From Bradymonas sediminis (GTDB taxonomy: Bacteria; Myxococcota_A; Bradymonadia; Bradymonadales; Bradymonadaceae), in the NCBI RefSeq assembly GCF_003258315.1, contig NZ_CP030032.1, positions 4,261,501 through 4,325,500 of the forward strand: a stretch of 64,000 bases of DNA, read 5' to 3'. This document shows, one piece after another, positions 54,939 through 64,000 of this stretch. The notes beneath the pieces were generated by a model. It was not told the DNA's origin and made no database searches. It saw nothing but the letters and a program-made list of their open reading frames with translations. Numbering within the stretch: position 1 is the first letter of the stretch; the number at the start of each line of letters is the position of its first letter. The translations under genes were made by a program, and so were the position numbers.

Positions 54939-55748
54939 TTATTTCTTGTAAAATCCGGGGCTCCCCAGCTTTAAGAGCACGCCCAAGCCGGTCTTCGCGG
55001 CATACACAAGGTACACCCCGAGGAAAAGATACACAAACCAGGCCGACCCGTCGAAGGCCTCGAGCCCGTCGGCCAGCGCCAAATAGACGAACCAGGAGGG
55101 ATAATGGATCAGCCAGGAGGCAAAACTCTGCACGGCCCACAGAATCCAGCCCAGCCCTGTGCTGGGCTTTTCGCCCTTTCGCCGCGCCGACTCACCCGGC
55201 TTGATATCGCGCCCGGCGTATTCGGGGCGGCGCACGAAGTTGGTCAGGGAGGTCGCGATGGAGACCAGCGCCATGCCGACCAGGCCCACCAACAGCCAGC
55301 GCGGGTCATCATGGGCAAGCCAGAGGCGCACCGCGAAGGCGCCCACCAGAATCAACGCCTTAACCTCGTCGATCAAAAAGTCGAGATAGGCGCCGACCTC
55401 CGAGGTCATCGACTTTAGCCGGGCGAGCTGCCCGTCGGCGCAGTCGAGCAGATAGGCGAATTGAAGCAAGGCGGCTGCCACCAGCATCCCGCCCCACCCC
55501 GGCATCGCGATCAGCGCGGCCGCGACCCCCAGAAAACTAAAGGCCCCCAGAAAGGTGACCTGATTGGGGGTAATCGGCGTGGCCCGCAAAAAGTAGATCA
55601 GCACCGCCGCCAGCGGTCGCGCGACGTAGATATTCCAAAAAATATCTTGTTCCTTGCGCGAGTTGCGATAAATACTGACCACTTCGCCAAAGAAGCCCCT
55701 GGACGACGGGGTTGGCGCCTGTTGCTCGGGTGATTGCTCTGCCATCAT
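54939..55748 (-). CDS. CDP-alcohol phosphatidyltransferase family protein
   Basis: 269-residue integral membrane enzyme that joins a CDP-linked lipid to an alcohol with release of CMP. The catalytic signature D-x2-D-G-x2-A-R-x8-G-x3-D-x3-D is complete in DCADGQLARLKSMTSEV and GAYLDFLID. About six helices follow. The acceptor (glycerol phosphate, inositol, serine or other) is not readable. The N-terminal 50 residues are an extra soluble part. Two ATG codons overlap at 55748. Confidence 0.87.
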   Translation of the reverse strand: MMAEQSPEQQAPTPSSRGFFGEVVSIYRNSRKEQDIFWNIYVARPLAAVLIYFLRATPITPNQVTFLGAFSFLGVAAALIAMPGWGGMLVAAALLQFAYLLDCADGQLARLKSMTSEVGAYLDFLIDEVKALILVGAFAVRLWLAHDDPRWLLVGLVGMALVSIATSLTNFVRRPEYAGRDIKPGESARRKGEKPSTGLGWILWAVQSFASWLIHYPSWFVYLALADGLEAFDGSAWFVYLFLGVYLVYAAKTGLGVLLKLGSPGFYKK

Positions 55749-56136
55749 ACAACGTCATCATCGAGTAAAAGTTCGCCCCTTCGGGCATGCATGCTTTCTG
55801 CGAGATGGAACCTAGCACCGCCATCGGCGAATTGGAAATCCTGAGATTTTGGCGGCGCGGGCGACCGGCTAAAGGGCGCGCGCTACGCAATGATTTCATA
55901 GCTACGCATTTATTTCATAGCGGCCACTTCAGCCCCCCGGCCCAGGGGCCAGCAGAAGCGGTCTGACGGTAAAATTAATTGGTTCAACTCTTGCACATGA
56001 TCTATGATGAAGGTGGAAAACCTCTGAATGGCCTCAACGACTGCATCACCGGACGCTTCGGACGCGCAGGCACGCGACGCCAGGACGATTTACGACCCAA
56101 CTTCGCCAGAGACCTCCTCGAAATGAAGCGACGCCC
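55749..56136. other. Intergenic region upstream of the pilus cluster
   Basis: 388 bp between the phosphatidyltransferase gene (reverse) and fimT (forward). It holds a sigma-54-like promoter at 55979-55995, a direct repeat TTTCATAGC near 55899-55921, and a 47-codon ORF (55997-56140) that ends in the fimT start as ATGA but lies before the predicted start site. No RNA gene was seen. Confidence 0.4.
55979..55995 (+). promoter_or_regulatory. Candidate sigma-54 promoter for the pilus genes
   Basis: TTGGTTCAACTCTTGCA matches the -24/-12 consensus TTGGCACG-N4-TTGCA at 10 of 13 positions, with the invariant GG and GC exactly 10 bases apart. It lies 142 bases before the first minor pilin gene. Sigma-54 with PilR controls pilin genes in other proteobacteria. 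Confidence 0.6.
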
Positions 56137-56874
56137 ATGAATCGAAGAAAAGCCATCCATCAGCCACGCGGCTTTACGCTGACCGAAATGATGATCGCGG
56201 TGGCGATCATCGGAATATTGGCGGCCTTTTTGGCGCCGAGTGTCTCGCGCTATATGCACCGCAACAAGGGCCGCTCGGCGGCCAACGATGTGGCCAGCGT
56301 GTTACTGATGGCGCGCAACCAGGCGATGGGCACCGGCCAGGTCGTCTTCGTTGAGGTTGACCCGTCGGGCGATCATGGCTCGGTGTCGATGTACCGAAAG
56401 CAGCCCAACGACTGCGCCAGCGCGACGCCCTCGGCGGCGTGCTTCTCGCAGAGTTGCGCCGAAGCGAATAGCTTCCCGGACACCAGCAAAGTCGTCACCC
56501 CCACGCCGAAGGCCGACCTTGCGCAGCGCCACCCGGACATGAAAATCTCCGGGCATAACGCCGCCGGCGTCGCGACGACCACCGACGCGACCCTCACCCT
56601 ATGCTTCACCCCGGACGGGCGCGTGCTTGACGCGCTCGGCCTGCCGCTCACGGCCACCTGCGGCGGGGTAAACGCGCGCATCTTCGTCCAGGCGACCGAC
56701 CCCGGCAATACAACCAACGAGCTGGGCGGCGAGTCACTCGACAAATGCCTGACCGTCGGCGTCAACAACGCCACCGAGGCCAGGGCCCGCCAGCTTCAAA
56801 AAGACGGGCGCGACATCGCCAACTTCTTCGACATCCAGATCCCCTATAACGGCGCAATTTCGGTGGTGCAATGA
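56137..56874 (+). CDS. Type IV minor pilin, FimT/GspH-like
   Basis: 245 residues. The prepilin peptidase site is G-FTLTE after 12 residues (QPRGFTLTEMMIAVAI), followed by the N-terminal helix (IAVAIIGILAAFLAPSVSRY). The C-terminal globular part is longer than in standard FimT and has four Cys, likely two disulfides. Minor pilins prime pilus assembly. The stop overlaps the next start as ATGA. First gene of the pilus cluster. Confidence 0.87.
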   Translation: MNRRKAIHQPRGFTLTEMMIAVAIIGILAAFLAPSVSRYMHRNKGRSAANDVASVLLMARNQAMGTGQVVFVEVDPSGDHGSVSMYRKQPNDCASATPSAACFSQSCAEANSFPDTSKVVTPTPKADLAQRHPDMKISGHNAAGVATTTDATLTLCFTPDGRVLDALGLPLTATCGGVNARIFVQATDPGNTTNELGGESLDKCLTVGVNNATEARARQLQKDGRDIANFFDIQIPYNGAISVVQ

Positions 56875-57530
56875 ACCCAAACAACCCAAAAACGCGCGGC
56901 TTCACGCTGGTCGAGCTCATGGTGGCGATGGTCGTCTTGGCCATCGGCATCATGGCAACCATGGCGATGCAATATAGTTCGCTGGCCGGGTCGATGATCT
57001 CGCGCGACAACTCCAACGCCGCCGATATCGGCCAGCGCGTCATCGAAGTGATGCAGGCCGAGTCCCAGCAATGGCGCAACATCAACACGCTGTCGGGGGT
57101 GTCTCAGGCGTATACCGGGACCTCCCAGACCTACTTAACCAACAGCGCGAAGTCCTACTTAGAGGTCGCGGTCGGCAATGCCCCGGCGGCGACGGGTTGG
57201 CAGACGTGGAATCAACTATTTAAGGCGCCGGTCAACACGCGCCTGACCGCGGATGGCGACGCCCGCTTCTGCGTGTACGTGCGCGGCGGAAACGTGAACA
57301 CCGATGGCGACCTGCTCATCGTGCACGTCGCCGTCGTGTTCCCGTCGGCAAACCAGGTCATCCCCGCCGGCGGCTGCTCCGACATCCCCGGGGACCGTCA
57401 AGCGCAGCTCGACCCGGAGCTTGCAGACACCGACGCGGGTTCGCTGCCGATGCTCGGTTATCGGGTGCAATATTTCGGCACCCAGATCGAGCGCAAAGAT
57501 TATTTAAACTCCCCCCTGGTGAGCAAATAA
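56871..57530 (+). CDS. pilV: Type IV minor pilin, PilV-like
   Basis: 219 residues. Prepilin site RGFTLVELMVAMVVLAIGIM after 9 residues; the hydrophobic helix and the GIMATMAMQ stretch are usual for PilV. The C-terminal domain (FCVYVRGGNVNTDGDLLIV) is beta-rich. It overlaps fimT by ATGA and is 2 bases from pilW, so the genes are one operon. Confidence 0.87.
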   Translation: MNPNNPKTRGFTLVELMVAMVVLAIGIMATMAMQYSSLAGSMISRDNSNAADIGQRVIEVMQAESQQWRNINTLSGVSQAYTGTSQTYLTNSAKSYLEVAVGNAPAATGWQTWNQLFKAPVNTRLTADGDARFCVYVRGGNVNTDGDLLIVHVAVVFPSANQVIPAGGCSDIPGDRQAQLDPELADTDAGSLPMLGYRVQYFGTQIERKDYLNSPLVSK

Positions 57531-57532
57531 CG

Positions 57533-58903
57533 ATGAGCGAAATTACCCCTAAAAATAGAGCATCCGCTTCGGGGCACCTTCGGGGGCGAGCCGGCTTTAC
57601 CCTGGTCGAGTTGATGGTCTCACTGGTGATTCTCGGGATGATCATGACCGTGATCTTCTCGCTCTTCTCCACGACCTCCGACGGCCTCAAAGAGGCCGAC
57701 AGCCTGGTCAACACGATGGACAGCGCGCGCTTCGCGGTCGAGCGGGTCGGCTCCGACCTGAAAAGCGCGGGCGCCTTCGCCTCGCCGGACTCCAAGAACG
57801 ACCCCTGGGTTATCCAGGGCACGTCCAACCAATTATGCGTGCAGGGCATCGCGGGGTATAAAGATTGGCAGAACTCCACCGCCATTCTTAGCACCGCAAA
57901 GAACAACGCGCACAATAGCAGCGGCCGCGTGGGGGTGAGCTTTGACGGGTTTATCGTCATGGGCGCGGTGGATTTCCCCCAGACCTTCGAGGTCGCCGAT
58001 ATCGTCCCCGGGCCCCCGAGCAGGGCGACCATCCCCGGGCACATCCGCGGGGTGACGAAATTGCTGAGCAATAACCCCTTCTATCTGGACACGGCGCTGC
58101 CGGCCGGGATTAACGCGGACGTTCAAACTCACTTCGCCGACGGCCTCCCCAATCGCCTTTTGCGCATCGCAGATCGCGACGGCAACCTGCAGTTTACCGG
58201 CATTAGCGCCGCCACCGCCGTGACCGGCGGGCCGTCGACTGAGGCGAACCCGGTGGAGCTCGAGCTGAGCCCCAACCTGCATGTGCGCCAGAGCAAAGAA
58301 GATGGCAGCGCCAATCAGAAGGGACTCGACCCGCCCACCCTTGGAGACGAAGATATCGGCTACGGCGCGGCGCTGGTCGACGCCTATTGGTACCATGTCG
58401 AGCCCTCCCCGCTGGACCCCGACAATTATCGCCTGGTCCGCGACCGCCTGGACGCCACCAAGATCGCGACCGCCCTGTGCGCGCCGGCCAACACGAACCC
58501 GGCTGACGCGCTGCCGGACAGCCGGGACCAGGTGGTCATCGCCGATCGCGTGGCCGATTTCCAGGTATGGTTTGACTGCGCCGACCCCAGCGGCAACCTC
58601 AGCGGCGTGGACTGGATCTCGGAGTGGGCCAGCCCGAGCGAGGGCGGCAGCTGCATGGACGTTGCCTCCCCGAGCTTCGGCGAGGCGCGCATGGCCCATA
58701 TCCGCCTGTCGCTGCACACCCGCGACGAGCGAAAGGACATCCCAGACGCCCTGGCCGCGCTTTATAATAACGACGCCTCCGGCGCGAACCCGGGAGCTCT
58801 GCGCTATTTTAATATCTACCCGGACGCCCCCGGCGCCGCGCGCGTCGTGACGGTGCAATCGGATATCGCCCTGACCACTTTTGCGATGCGCAACCTTCAT
58901 TAA
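57533..58903 (+). CDS. pilW: Type IV minor pilin, PilW-like
   Basis: 456 residues. Prepilin site AGFTLVELMVSLVILGMIM after about 20 residues, then a helix with SARFAVERVGSDLKSAGAF, the PilW opening. The globular domain is much larger than in the Pseudomonas protein and includes a beta-rich middle and a Cys near the end. It probably belongs to the pilus tip complex with PilV, PilX and PilY1. Confidence 0.87.
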   Translation: MSEITPKNRASASGHLRGRAGFTLVELMVSLVILGMIMTVIFSLFSTTSDGLKEADSLVNTMDSARFAVERVGSDLKSAGAFASPDSKNDPWVIQGTSNQLCVQGIAGYKDWQNSTAILSTAKNNAHNSSGRVGVSFDGFIVMGAVDFPQTFEVADIVPGPPSRATIPGHIRGVTKLLSNNPFYLDTALPAGINADVQTHFADGLPNRLLRIADRDGNLQFTGISAATAVTGGPSTEANPVELELSPNLHVRQSKEDGSANQKGLDPPTLGDEDIGYGAALVDAYWYHVEPSPLDPDNYRLVRDRLDATKIATALCAPANTNPADALPDSRDQVVIADRVADFQVWFDCADPSGNLSGVDWISEWASPSEGGSCMDVASPSFGEARMAHIRLSLHTRDERKDIPDALAALYNNDASGANPGALRYFNIYPDAPGAARVVTVQSDIALTTFAMRNLH

Positions 58904-58933
58904 TCCTGACGCGCCCTGTGAGCGAGTTTTTCG

Positions 58934-59623
58934 ATGAAAACTTCAATGCACAAAAATGATAGTTCCCGGCGCCCCGACACGCGGTCCTGGCTCCACGCAT
59001 CCCGCGGCAGCGCGTTGATCTTGACGCTGCTGGTGCTGCTGGTGCTCACCGGCCTGGGGATGACCGCGATGCATAGCGTCGGGGTCAGCCTGCAGCAGTC
59101 GGGCGCGTATCGCGTGCGTGCGCAGGCCAGCGGCCTGGCCAACGCGGCGGTGCTCTACACCTCGTCTCAGGCGGGCAAGAGCGCGCAGCACTATTGGACC
59201 CAGATGAACCGCCAGCAGAACGCGGCCTTCGCCGACATCTCATCGGGCTCGCGCATCGACACCGCGCGCCGCGGGGCCTACCTGCACCTGGCCCAGCCAC
59301 AGAGCGGAACCCGGGCGTTCAAAGATATCGACATCACCGGGGTGGTTGGCACGGGGCTTTTGGCCGTCAACGACCAGACCAACTCCTTTGAGGCCGACTC
59401 GCGCGGGACCCAGAAGAGCCAATTCAGCAGCGTGATCCGCGACCCGATGGACGGCCCTGCGGCCCCGGGCGCCGGCGAATCCTCCTGCTATAAGCGCGTC
59501 ACCGTGGCCAGCCAGGCGATGCTCGGCGACCCCGCCGATACCGTGACCGGAGCAGGGATGGTGGGCAATAAACGCGCGGTGCTCGAGACCTATATCGGCC
59601 CGATCGACTGCGGCGCGCGCTAA
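58934..59623 (+). CDS. pilX: PilX-like pilus assembly protein
   Basis: 229 residues. A PilX_N-type helix, RGSALILTLLVLLVLTGLG, follows about 27 residues; then MTAMHSVGVSLQQSGAYRV, the conserved extension of that helix. The C-terminal part has two Cys. It sits between pilW and pilY1 in the usual order. Confidence 0.83.
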   Translation: MKTSMHKNDSSRRPDTRSWLHASRGSALILTLLVLLVLTGLGMTAMHSVGVSLQQSGAYRVRAQASGLANAAVLYTSSQAGKSAQHYWTQMNRQQNAAFADISSGSRIDTARRGAYLHLAQPQSGTRAFKDIDITGVVGTGLLAVNDQTNSFEADSRGTQKSQFSSVIRDPMDGPAAPGAGESSCYKRVTVASQAMLGDPADTVTGAGMVGNKRAVLETYIGPIDCGAR

Positions 59624-59719
59624 GTTTAAACACAGCACGAATCCTGAAACCGCTCGCAGATCATTGCGATGACCAAATAACAACGCTGACTCGCTGAATG
59701 AATAGCCCGGAGACTTTCC

Positions 59720-62700
59720 ATGAACTCTAAATTCACCCCCCAAATCCTCGCCCATCGAGCGCTCCGGGTCCTCTGCACCAGCGCCGCGCTCGGGATGTGC
59801 TCGGTCGCGGCCACGGCCAACGCCCAGGACGGCGAATCAGCGGCCCAAAAACCGTTTATCATGGTCCTGATGGACACCTCAGGCAGCATGGAGTGGACCG
59901 ATGAGGGCGACGAAGAATACCCCAAGGACGCCTCGGGCAATTCCTGGTCGCTGCGGGATAAACTCATCGAGGATCCGAACTCCTCGGCGCCCACCTATTT
60001 CGGCCCCTGCCGGGTTTGGAAAACGCAATGCAACGATTATTACCGGCCCACCTGGAATTGGAGCAACGGCGAGGACTGGCTGGAGAGCGAGGAGCAAAGC
60101 GCCTCGGGGGATATCCGGGGCACCGCCTCAAACCCATCGAACTATCGCCTGAGAAATACCAGCCAGCCGCGCCACGTCACCCTCAAGGAGATCCTGACCG
60201 GCGATATGGTCCTGGCCCGCCAGGGCGAGACGCTGCCGCTGAGCAGCCTGGACCCGGCGGTCTACGGCCCGGGGTGCTGGATCGTGCCGCGTCAGCGGGG
60301 CACCGGGGTCAACGGAGATGTCTGCGGCGATGATCCCTCCGAATTCGAGAAATACCCGGACCATACCGACCCGCAGCCCCACTTCCAGGAGGTCTTCGAC
60401 GGCCAGCACGCCAACGGCCTGATGGACACGATGTCGCGCAGCGCGATCTTCGGTTTGGCGATGTTCGACAGCTACCAACACTCCAAGAAGAACGCCAATA
60501 ATAACGACTCGCTCTCCAAGGATTGGAAGGGCGGCGAGTACGGCGAAAAGCATATCGACGACACGATGGACTCCGACTTCGCCGGACTCAAAGAGGGCGA
60601 GGGCGGCGTCTATGACCCGAACGATCCGGAGAAGCGCAACTATAACCTGGGCGTCTTCCAGATGCTGGCCCCCAAGAGCCTGGACATGGGCGCGGATATC
60701 GCAGCCGACGTGTCAAACTTCGTTCAATACGCGCTGGTCGACGCCGGGTATCTGAACCGCAGCGACAAACATAAGCTCAAACCGTCGGGCTCGGGGAGCA
60801 TCCTGGGGCTACCATTCTCCAATGACGATGAGATCGTCTTCTCTAAAGACCTCGACGACTTTTTGAAGGATTACCAACTCGGCAAGCAACCCGTGGCGCG
60901 CGCGACCCCGCTGGCGGCCGCGATCTATGATATCCACCAATTCTTCGCCGAAGGAAACGGCAGCGGTAACGGGCCGGTCATGGACGACCCGTATATGGAA
61001 TGCCGCCCCAAACAGGTCATCATGCTCACCGACGGCACCCCGGAGCCCGAGCGCGGCGACGGCGCTGCCCCCCCGCTCAACGACAGCCTGAACTCGGCCT
61101 TCGGCTATAATAAGGCGCAATACCCCTATAGTAATACCGAAGACGCGATCGACTATTTTGTGCGCGATCAGGCCTACGGCGTCTCCGCGCCCGACGCCAA
61201 CGGCGATCGCACCTTCGCCCCTACTCAGCGCAGCGGCGACTCGTATCTGAGCGGCTCGTGGAACGCGGCCAAAGGGAGCAGTGACTATCATAAGGCGCTG
61301 AATTATAACCCGCGCGTCCACGTCGTCGGCCTCACCGGCCTGCATCTCCCGACGCCCGGCAGCTCCATCCCCCTCGAGATCCAGCAGGAAGAGGAGCAAA
61401 TCATTAAAAAGATGGCTGAGATGGCCATCGCCGGGCGCACCTGCGCGAGCTATTATCTCGGGGATGATTATATCCCGCAGAGCAAAGGCGGCACTTGCGA
61501 CACCAGCAAGCAGATCTGCCTGGACGAGCGCCAGGCCAACTATATCACGGGGCGCAGCGGCGGCTACACCTACCTGGCCCGCGACACCACCACGCCCCAG
61601 TGCTACTTCCCCGCGGCGGTCTTCGCGTTTCCGACCGACCCCGCGTTCCGAAATAGCACCAACCTGGTCGAGCGCACCACGGTCGGCCTGCAGCTGCTCT
61701 TCAACCATATCGTCAGCACCGGTTTGAGCTCGCGCACCCGCCCGACCTTCGTCAATCGCCTCGACGACGCCACGGTGACCGACGGCGGCCAGTTCCGCTA
61801 CTTCTCCGGCGTCAACGTCGAGCCCGGCAAGGTCTTCTGGAAGGGCGAACTCTACCGCCAGGCCCACCTTTGCACGCCGGTTCCCGGGATGAACACCACC
61901 ACCGACATCGCCGCTCAGGTCAACGACCAGGCCGGCCGGGTCACCTGGGACGACGGAAACCGAACCGTCGACCACAAGGGCTCGCGCCGTATCTTCACCA
62001 CATTTAGCCAGTGGAGCCCGCATTATTTCACCACGCCCCCGCCGGCGAGCGCATATCCGGGCACCCTCGCCTCGCGCTTCTCGCTGGGCCAGGGTTTCCG
62101 TCGACTCAGCGCCAATAGCTCCAATGACACCTTCGGCAGCGGACATCGCTGGCCGGAGACCGAGGACAACGTCGGCTGGCGTATCCCGGTCGAACAGAGC
62201 GACTTCCAAAGTATCGCCGCGACCATTACCACCGACGGCAAGTCCGACTTTGCCTACTTCCATACCGACTCGGTCACGGAGTTGCAGTACCTCGTCGATG
62301 AGGTCAACGGGCGCACCGTCGAGAAGCAGGGTCGCGCGCTGGGCGCCATCTTCAACGGCTCGCCGGTCGCCGTGGAGCCGCCGGATCGCGCGCTTCCCAT
62401 CGACAGCTATCGCGAGTACCAATCGCTCTACGCCAACCGCCCCAGCATGCTCTATGTCGCCACCACCGACGGCTTCTTGCACGCCCTCTACGCCGGCGCC
62501 CTCGACAGCAGCGCGCCCCCCAAACCCGAGGACAAGGTCCTTAATAACGAGGGCGACGAGGTCTCCAAGAATGTCCAGCGCGAAGCCTGGGCCTATCTGC
62601 CCCAGATGCTTCACCAGAAGTTGGCGGGCTTTAAGGGCAAACACGCCTACCTGCTCGACGGCACCCCGACCGTTCAAGACGTGCGCCTCTGCCAGTCCCC

Positions 62701-64000
62701 CGCGGTCGCAAACGCGTATAATAACCACTCCCAGGCGTGTAAGGCGACCGGACTGTCCGACCTTTCCCCCTACGAGGGATTCCTTGGCGCATTCCAATGG
62801 CGCACCGTGTTGGTCCAGGGACTGGGCAACGCCGGTGAAGGCTATTTCGCCATGGACGTCACCCGCCCCGGCGGTCGCATCGTCGGCGGCAACGGCAGCA
62901 TGAGCACCCAGGCCCCGGACCCCATTCCGCTGTGGGAGTTTGACCCGATTTGGGAGCATTATCAGGTGTCCAAACTCAACGCGAGCAGCACCGCTAACGT
63001 GATCGCCAAAACGCCCACGGCGAGCCTGGTCACCGAGACGATCAAGAACGACTGCGGCATCAACAGCACCAACGAAACCGACGCCAAGTTCTGGAATCAG
63101 TCCTTCATGGGCCGAAGCGTGGGCGAGGCCGCCATCGGCACCGTGGTCGTGGACGCGGATTTCGACAACAACACCACACGCCTGCGCCGCCCCATCGCTG
63201 TGTTCAGCGGCGGCGCCGCGGACCAGAACCCGGGCGCCTGCCGCGAGCACCGCATGGGCCGGGCGATCTACGTGGTCGACCTGCAGACCGGCAGCCTGCT
63301 GCGCCGCTTCGTGACCTATGAGGACGACGACTCAACCGGCAGCGAGAAGCTCTTTGAGCACGCGGTCACCGGCTCCCCGGCGCTCTACGACGGCCGCCCC
63401 GGAAGCCTGGTCACCCGCGGGTTCGTGGGCGACGCGACCGGCCGCCTCTTCCGAATCGACATGTCCAACCCCGACCCGGCCAAATGGTATGTCCAGCTCT
63501 TCTTCGACCCGCGCACCCAGATCGCGGCGTATGACGAGCACTCCAAGCTCGGCCCGGCCGCCTTCAAGCCGGCGCTGGCCAAGAGCACCCATTCGCTCAA
63601 CAACGATCTGCTCGTGTTCTACGGACTGGGCGAAGTCGGTGACTTGAGCGTGTCGGGCACCAAACAGCTGATGATCGCGGTGCGCGAGAAGATTACAGCG
63701 ACCGCCAGCGGAACAAACTACCGCGCCAACATCGCCAGCGAGAAGGTGTGGCATCACGAGTTCGACGGCCACACGGGTAACAACTCGGACGAGTTTAGCG
63801 AGAAGCTCACCGGCGCGCCGGTCGTCTTCAACAGCGGTGTCTACTTCACCACCTACGTCGAGCCCACCGATGACGCGTGTGCCCCCGGTTGGTCGCGCAT
63901 CTACGGCATGACCTTCCAGGGGAACCTGGACCCGGCGAACGTGGACCTGTCCACCAATACCCCGCGCGGCCTCTTCCGCAGCGCGACCGCGGCGAGCATC
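59720..64000 (+). CDS. pilY1: PilY1-like tip protein (3' end beyond window)
   Basis: At least 1427 residues, open to the window edge. A signal sequence (residues 1-36, ANAQ) is followed by a VWA-like part with MIDAS (MVLMDTSGSM) and long inserts, MLTDGTPEPE, then an all-beta C-terminal part. That part carries the PilY1 propeller marks YVATTDGFLHALYAG, VVVDADFDNNTTRL (a calcium-loop-like stretch) and FVGDATGRLFRIDM. PilY1 is the pilus tip adhesin that controls retraction and surface sensing. GGAG lies 7 bases before the ATG. A long antisense ORF at 60809-63250 is a frame shadow. Confidence 0.9.
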   Translation, partial: MNSKFTPQILAHRALRVLCTSAALGMCSVAATANAQDGESAAQKPFIMVLMDTSGSMEWTDEGDEEYPKDASGNSWSLRDKLIEDPNSSAPTYFGPCRVWKTQCNDYYRPTWNWSNGEDWLESEEQSASGDIRGTASNPSNYRLRNTSQPRHVTLKEILTGDMVLARQGETLPLSSLDPAVYGPGCWIVPRQRGTGVNGDVCGDDPSEFEKYPDHTDPQPHFQEVFDGQHANGLMDTMSRSAIFGLAMFDSYQHSKKNANNNDSLSKDWKGGEYGEKHIDDTMDSDFAGLKEGEGGVYDPNDPEKRNYNLGVFQMLAPKSLDMGADIAADVSNFVQYALVDAGYLNRSDKHKLKPSGSGSILGLPFSNDDEIVFSKDLDDFLKDYQLGKQPVARATPLAAAIYDIHQFFAEGNGSGNGPVMDDPYMECRPKQVIMLTDGTPEPERGDGAAPPLNDSLNSAFGYNKAQYPYSNTEDAIDYFVRDQAYGVSAPDANGDRTFAPTQRSGDSYLSGSWNAAKGSSDYHKALNYNPRVHVVGLTGLHLPTPGSSIPLEIQQEEEQIIKKMAEMAIAGRTCASYYLGDDYIPQSKGGTCDTSKQICLDERQANYITGRSGGYTYLARDTTTPQCYFPAAVFAFPTDPAFRNSTNLVERTTVGLQLLFNHIVSTGLSSRTRPTFVNRLDDATVTDGGQFRYFSGVNVEPGKVFWKGELYRQAHLCTPVPGMNTTTDIAAQVNDQAGRVTWDDGNRTVDHKGSRRIFTTFSQWSPHYFTTPPPASAYPGTLASRFSLGQGFRRLSANSSNDTFGSGHRWPETEDNVGWRIPVEQSDFQSIAATITTDGKSDFAYFHTDSVTELQYLVDEVNGRTVEKQGRALGAIFNGSPVAVEPPDRALPIDSYREYQSLYANRPSMLYVATTDGFLHALYAGALDSSAPPKPEDKVLNNEGDEVSKNVQREAWAYLPQMLHQKLAGFKGKHAYLLDGTPTVQDVRLCQSPAVANAYNNHSQACKATGLSDLSPYEGFLGAFQWRTVLVQGLGNAGEGYFAMDVTRPGGRIVGGNGSMSTQAPDPIPLWEFDPIWEHYQVSKLNASSTANVIAKTPTASLVTETIKNDCGINSTNETDAKFWNQSFMGRSVGEAAIGTVVVDADFDNNTTRLRRPIAVFSGGAADQNPGACREHRMGRAIYVVDLQTGSLLRRFVTYEDDDSTGSEKLFEHAVTGSPALYDGRPGSLVTRGFVGDATGRLFRIDMSNPDPAKWYVQLFFDPRTQIAAYDEHSKLGPAAFKPALAKSTHSLNNDLLVFYGLGEVGDLSVSGTKQLMIAVREKITATASGTNYRANIASEKVWHHEFDGHTGNNSDEFSEKLTGAPVVFNSGVYFTTYVEPTDDACAPGWSRIYGMTFQGNLDPANVDLSTNTPRGLFRSATAASI

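Noticed and set aside
55997-56140. 47-codon ORF ending in the fimT ATGA
   Set aside because: Its ATG lies upstream of the start site expected from the sigma-54-like promoter and no ribosome site is visible; kept only as a remark.
60809-63250. 813-codon antisense ORF
   Set aside because: It is the shadow of pilY1: GC-rich third positions open the opposite frame. No domain was recognised and the forward frame has clear PilY1 motifs.

Overview
The window looks like chromosomal DNA of a GC-rich (roughly 60%) delta-proteobacterium in the old sense, most likely Myxococcota or Bradymonadales. The clues are FHA proteins, a membrane-anchored Ser/Thr kinase, two ArsA-type ATPases in one operon, a protein resembling the MXAN_5187 family, VWA/DUF3520 proteins, many Cys-rich 'CNPAC..ETC' lipoproteins and a fimT-pilV-pilW-pilX-pilY1 pilus cluster. 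The taxon is inferred from gene families; there is no rRNA in the window. I see no tRNA, rRNA, CRISPR or intact prophage. Both ends cut genes.

Layout. 1-7.3 kb: signalling and housekeeping (zinc-ribbon/FHA protein, FliA-like sigma factor, double-FHA/TPR membrane protein, HflX, MXAN_5187-like protein). 7.4-10.3 kb: a three-gene BtuF/BtuC/BtuD-like vitamin B12 or metal-chelate uptake operon. 10.3-15.1 kb: M19 dipeptidase, Ser/Thr kinase, AmgK-like kinase, GluQ-RS. 15.1-18 kb: two sister lipoproteins and a DoxX protein. 18.2-19.7 kb: an AT-richer patch with a Cys-rich lipoprotein, the tail of a decayed beta-roll protein and an IS110 transposase remnant. 19.7-22 kb: SDR plus cytochrome P450. 22.1-27.5 kb: three Cys-rich lipoproteins. 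27.5-30.3 kb: ArsA-like pair plus a small partner. 30.4-32.3 kb: rpsA with a clear terminator.

32.7-34.6 kb is the most interesting stretch: an orphan Rhs C-terminal toxin tip whose stop codon overlaps the start of a candidate membrane immunity gene (ATGA), followed by a second, decayed copy of the same cassette (the last 33 toxin codons plus a frameshifted immunity gene with the same ATGA junction). The Rhs tip abuts the 3' end of a MepA-like murein endopeptidase gene.

35.5-46 kb: acidic-repeat lipoprotein, MFS exporter, CNNM/CBS membrane protein, LolA, a TM protein apparently split by a frameshift, M20 dipeptidase, small lipoprotein, DUF423 protein, histidine ammonia-lyase. 46.0-46.7 kb is a repeat-dense non-coding region: a 59-bp tandem repeat, a 148-bp MITE-like element with perfect 20-bp inverted ends, and a six-unit 34-bp tandem array. 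46.7-52.7 kb: large lipoprotein and two paralogous VWA/DUF3520 proteins. 52.8-55.7 kb: FetAB-like exporter, a small sigma-region-4-like protein and a CDP-alcohol phosphatidyltransferase. 56-64 kb: type IV pilus minor pilins and PilY1, preceded by a good match to a sigma-54 promoter.
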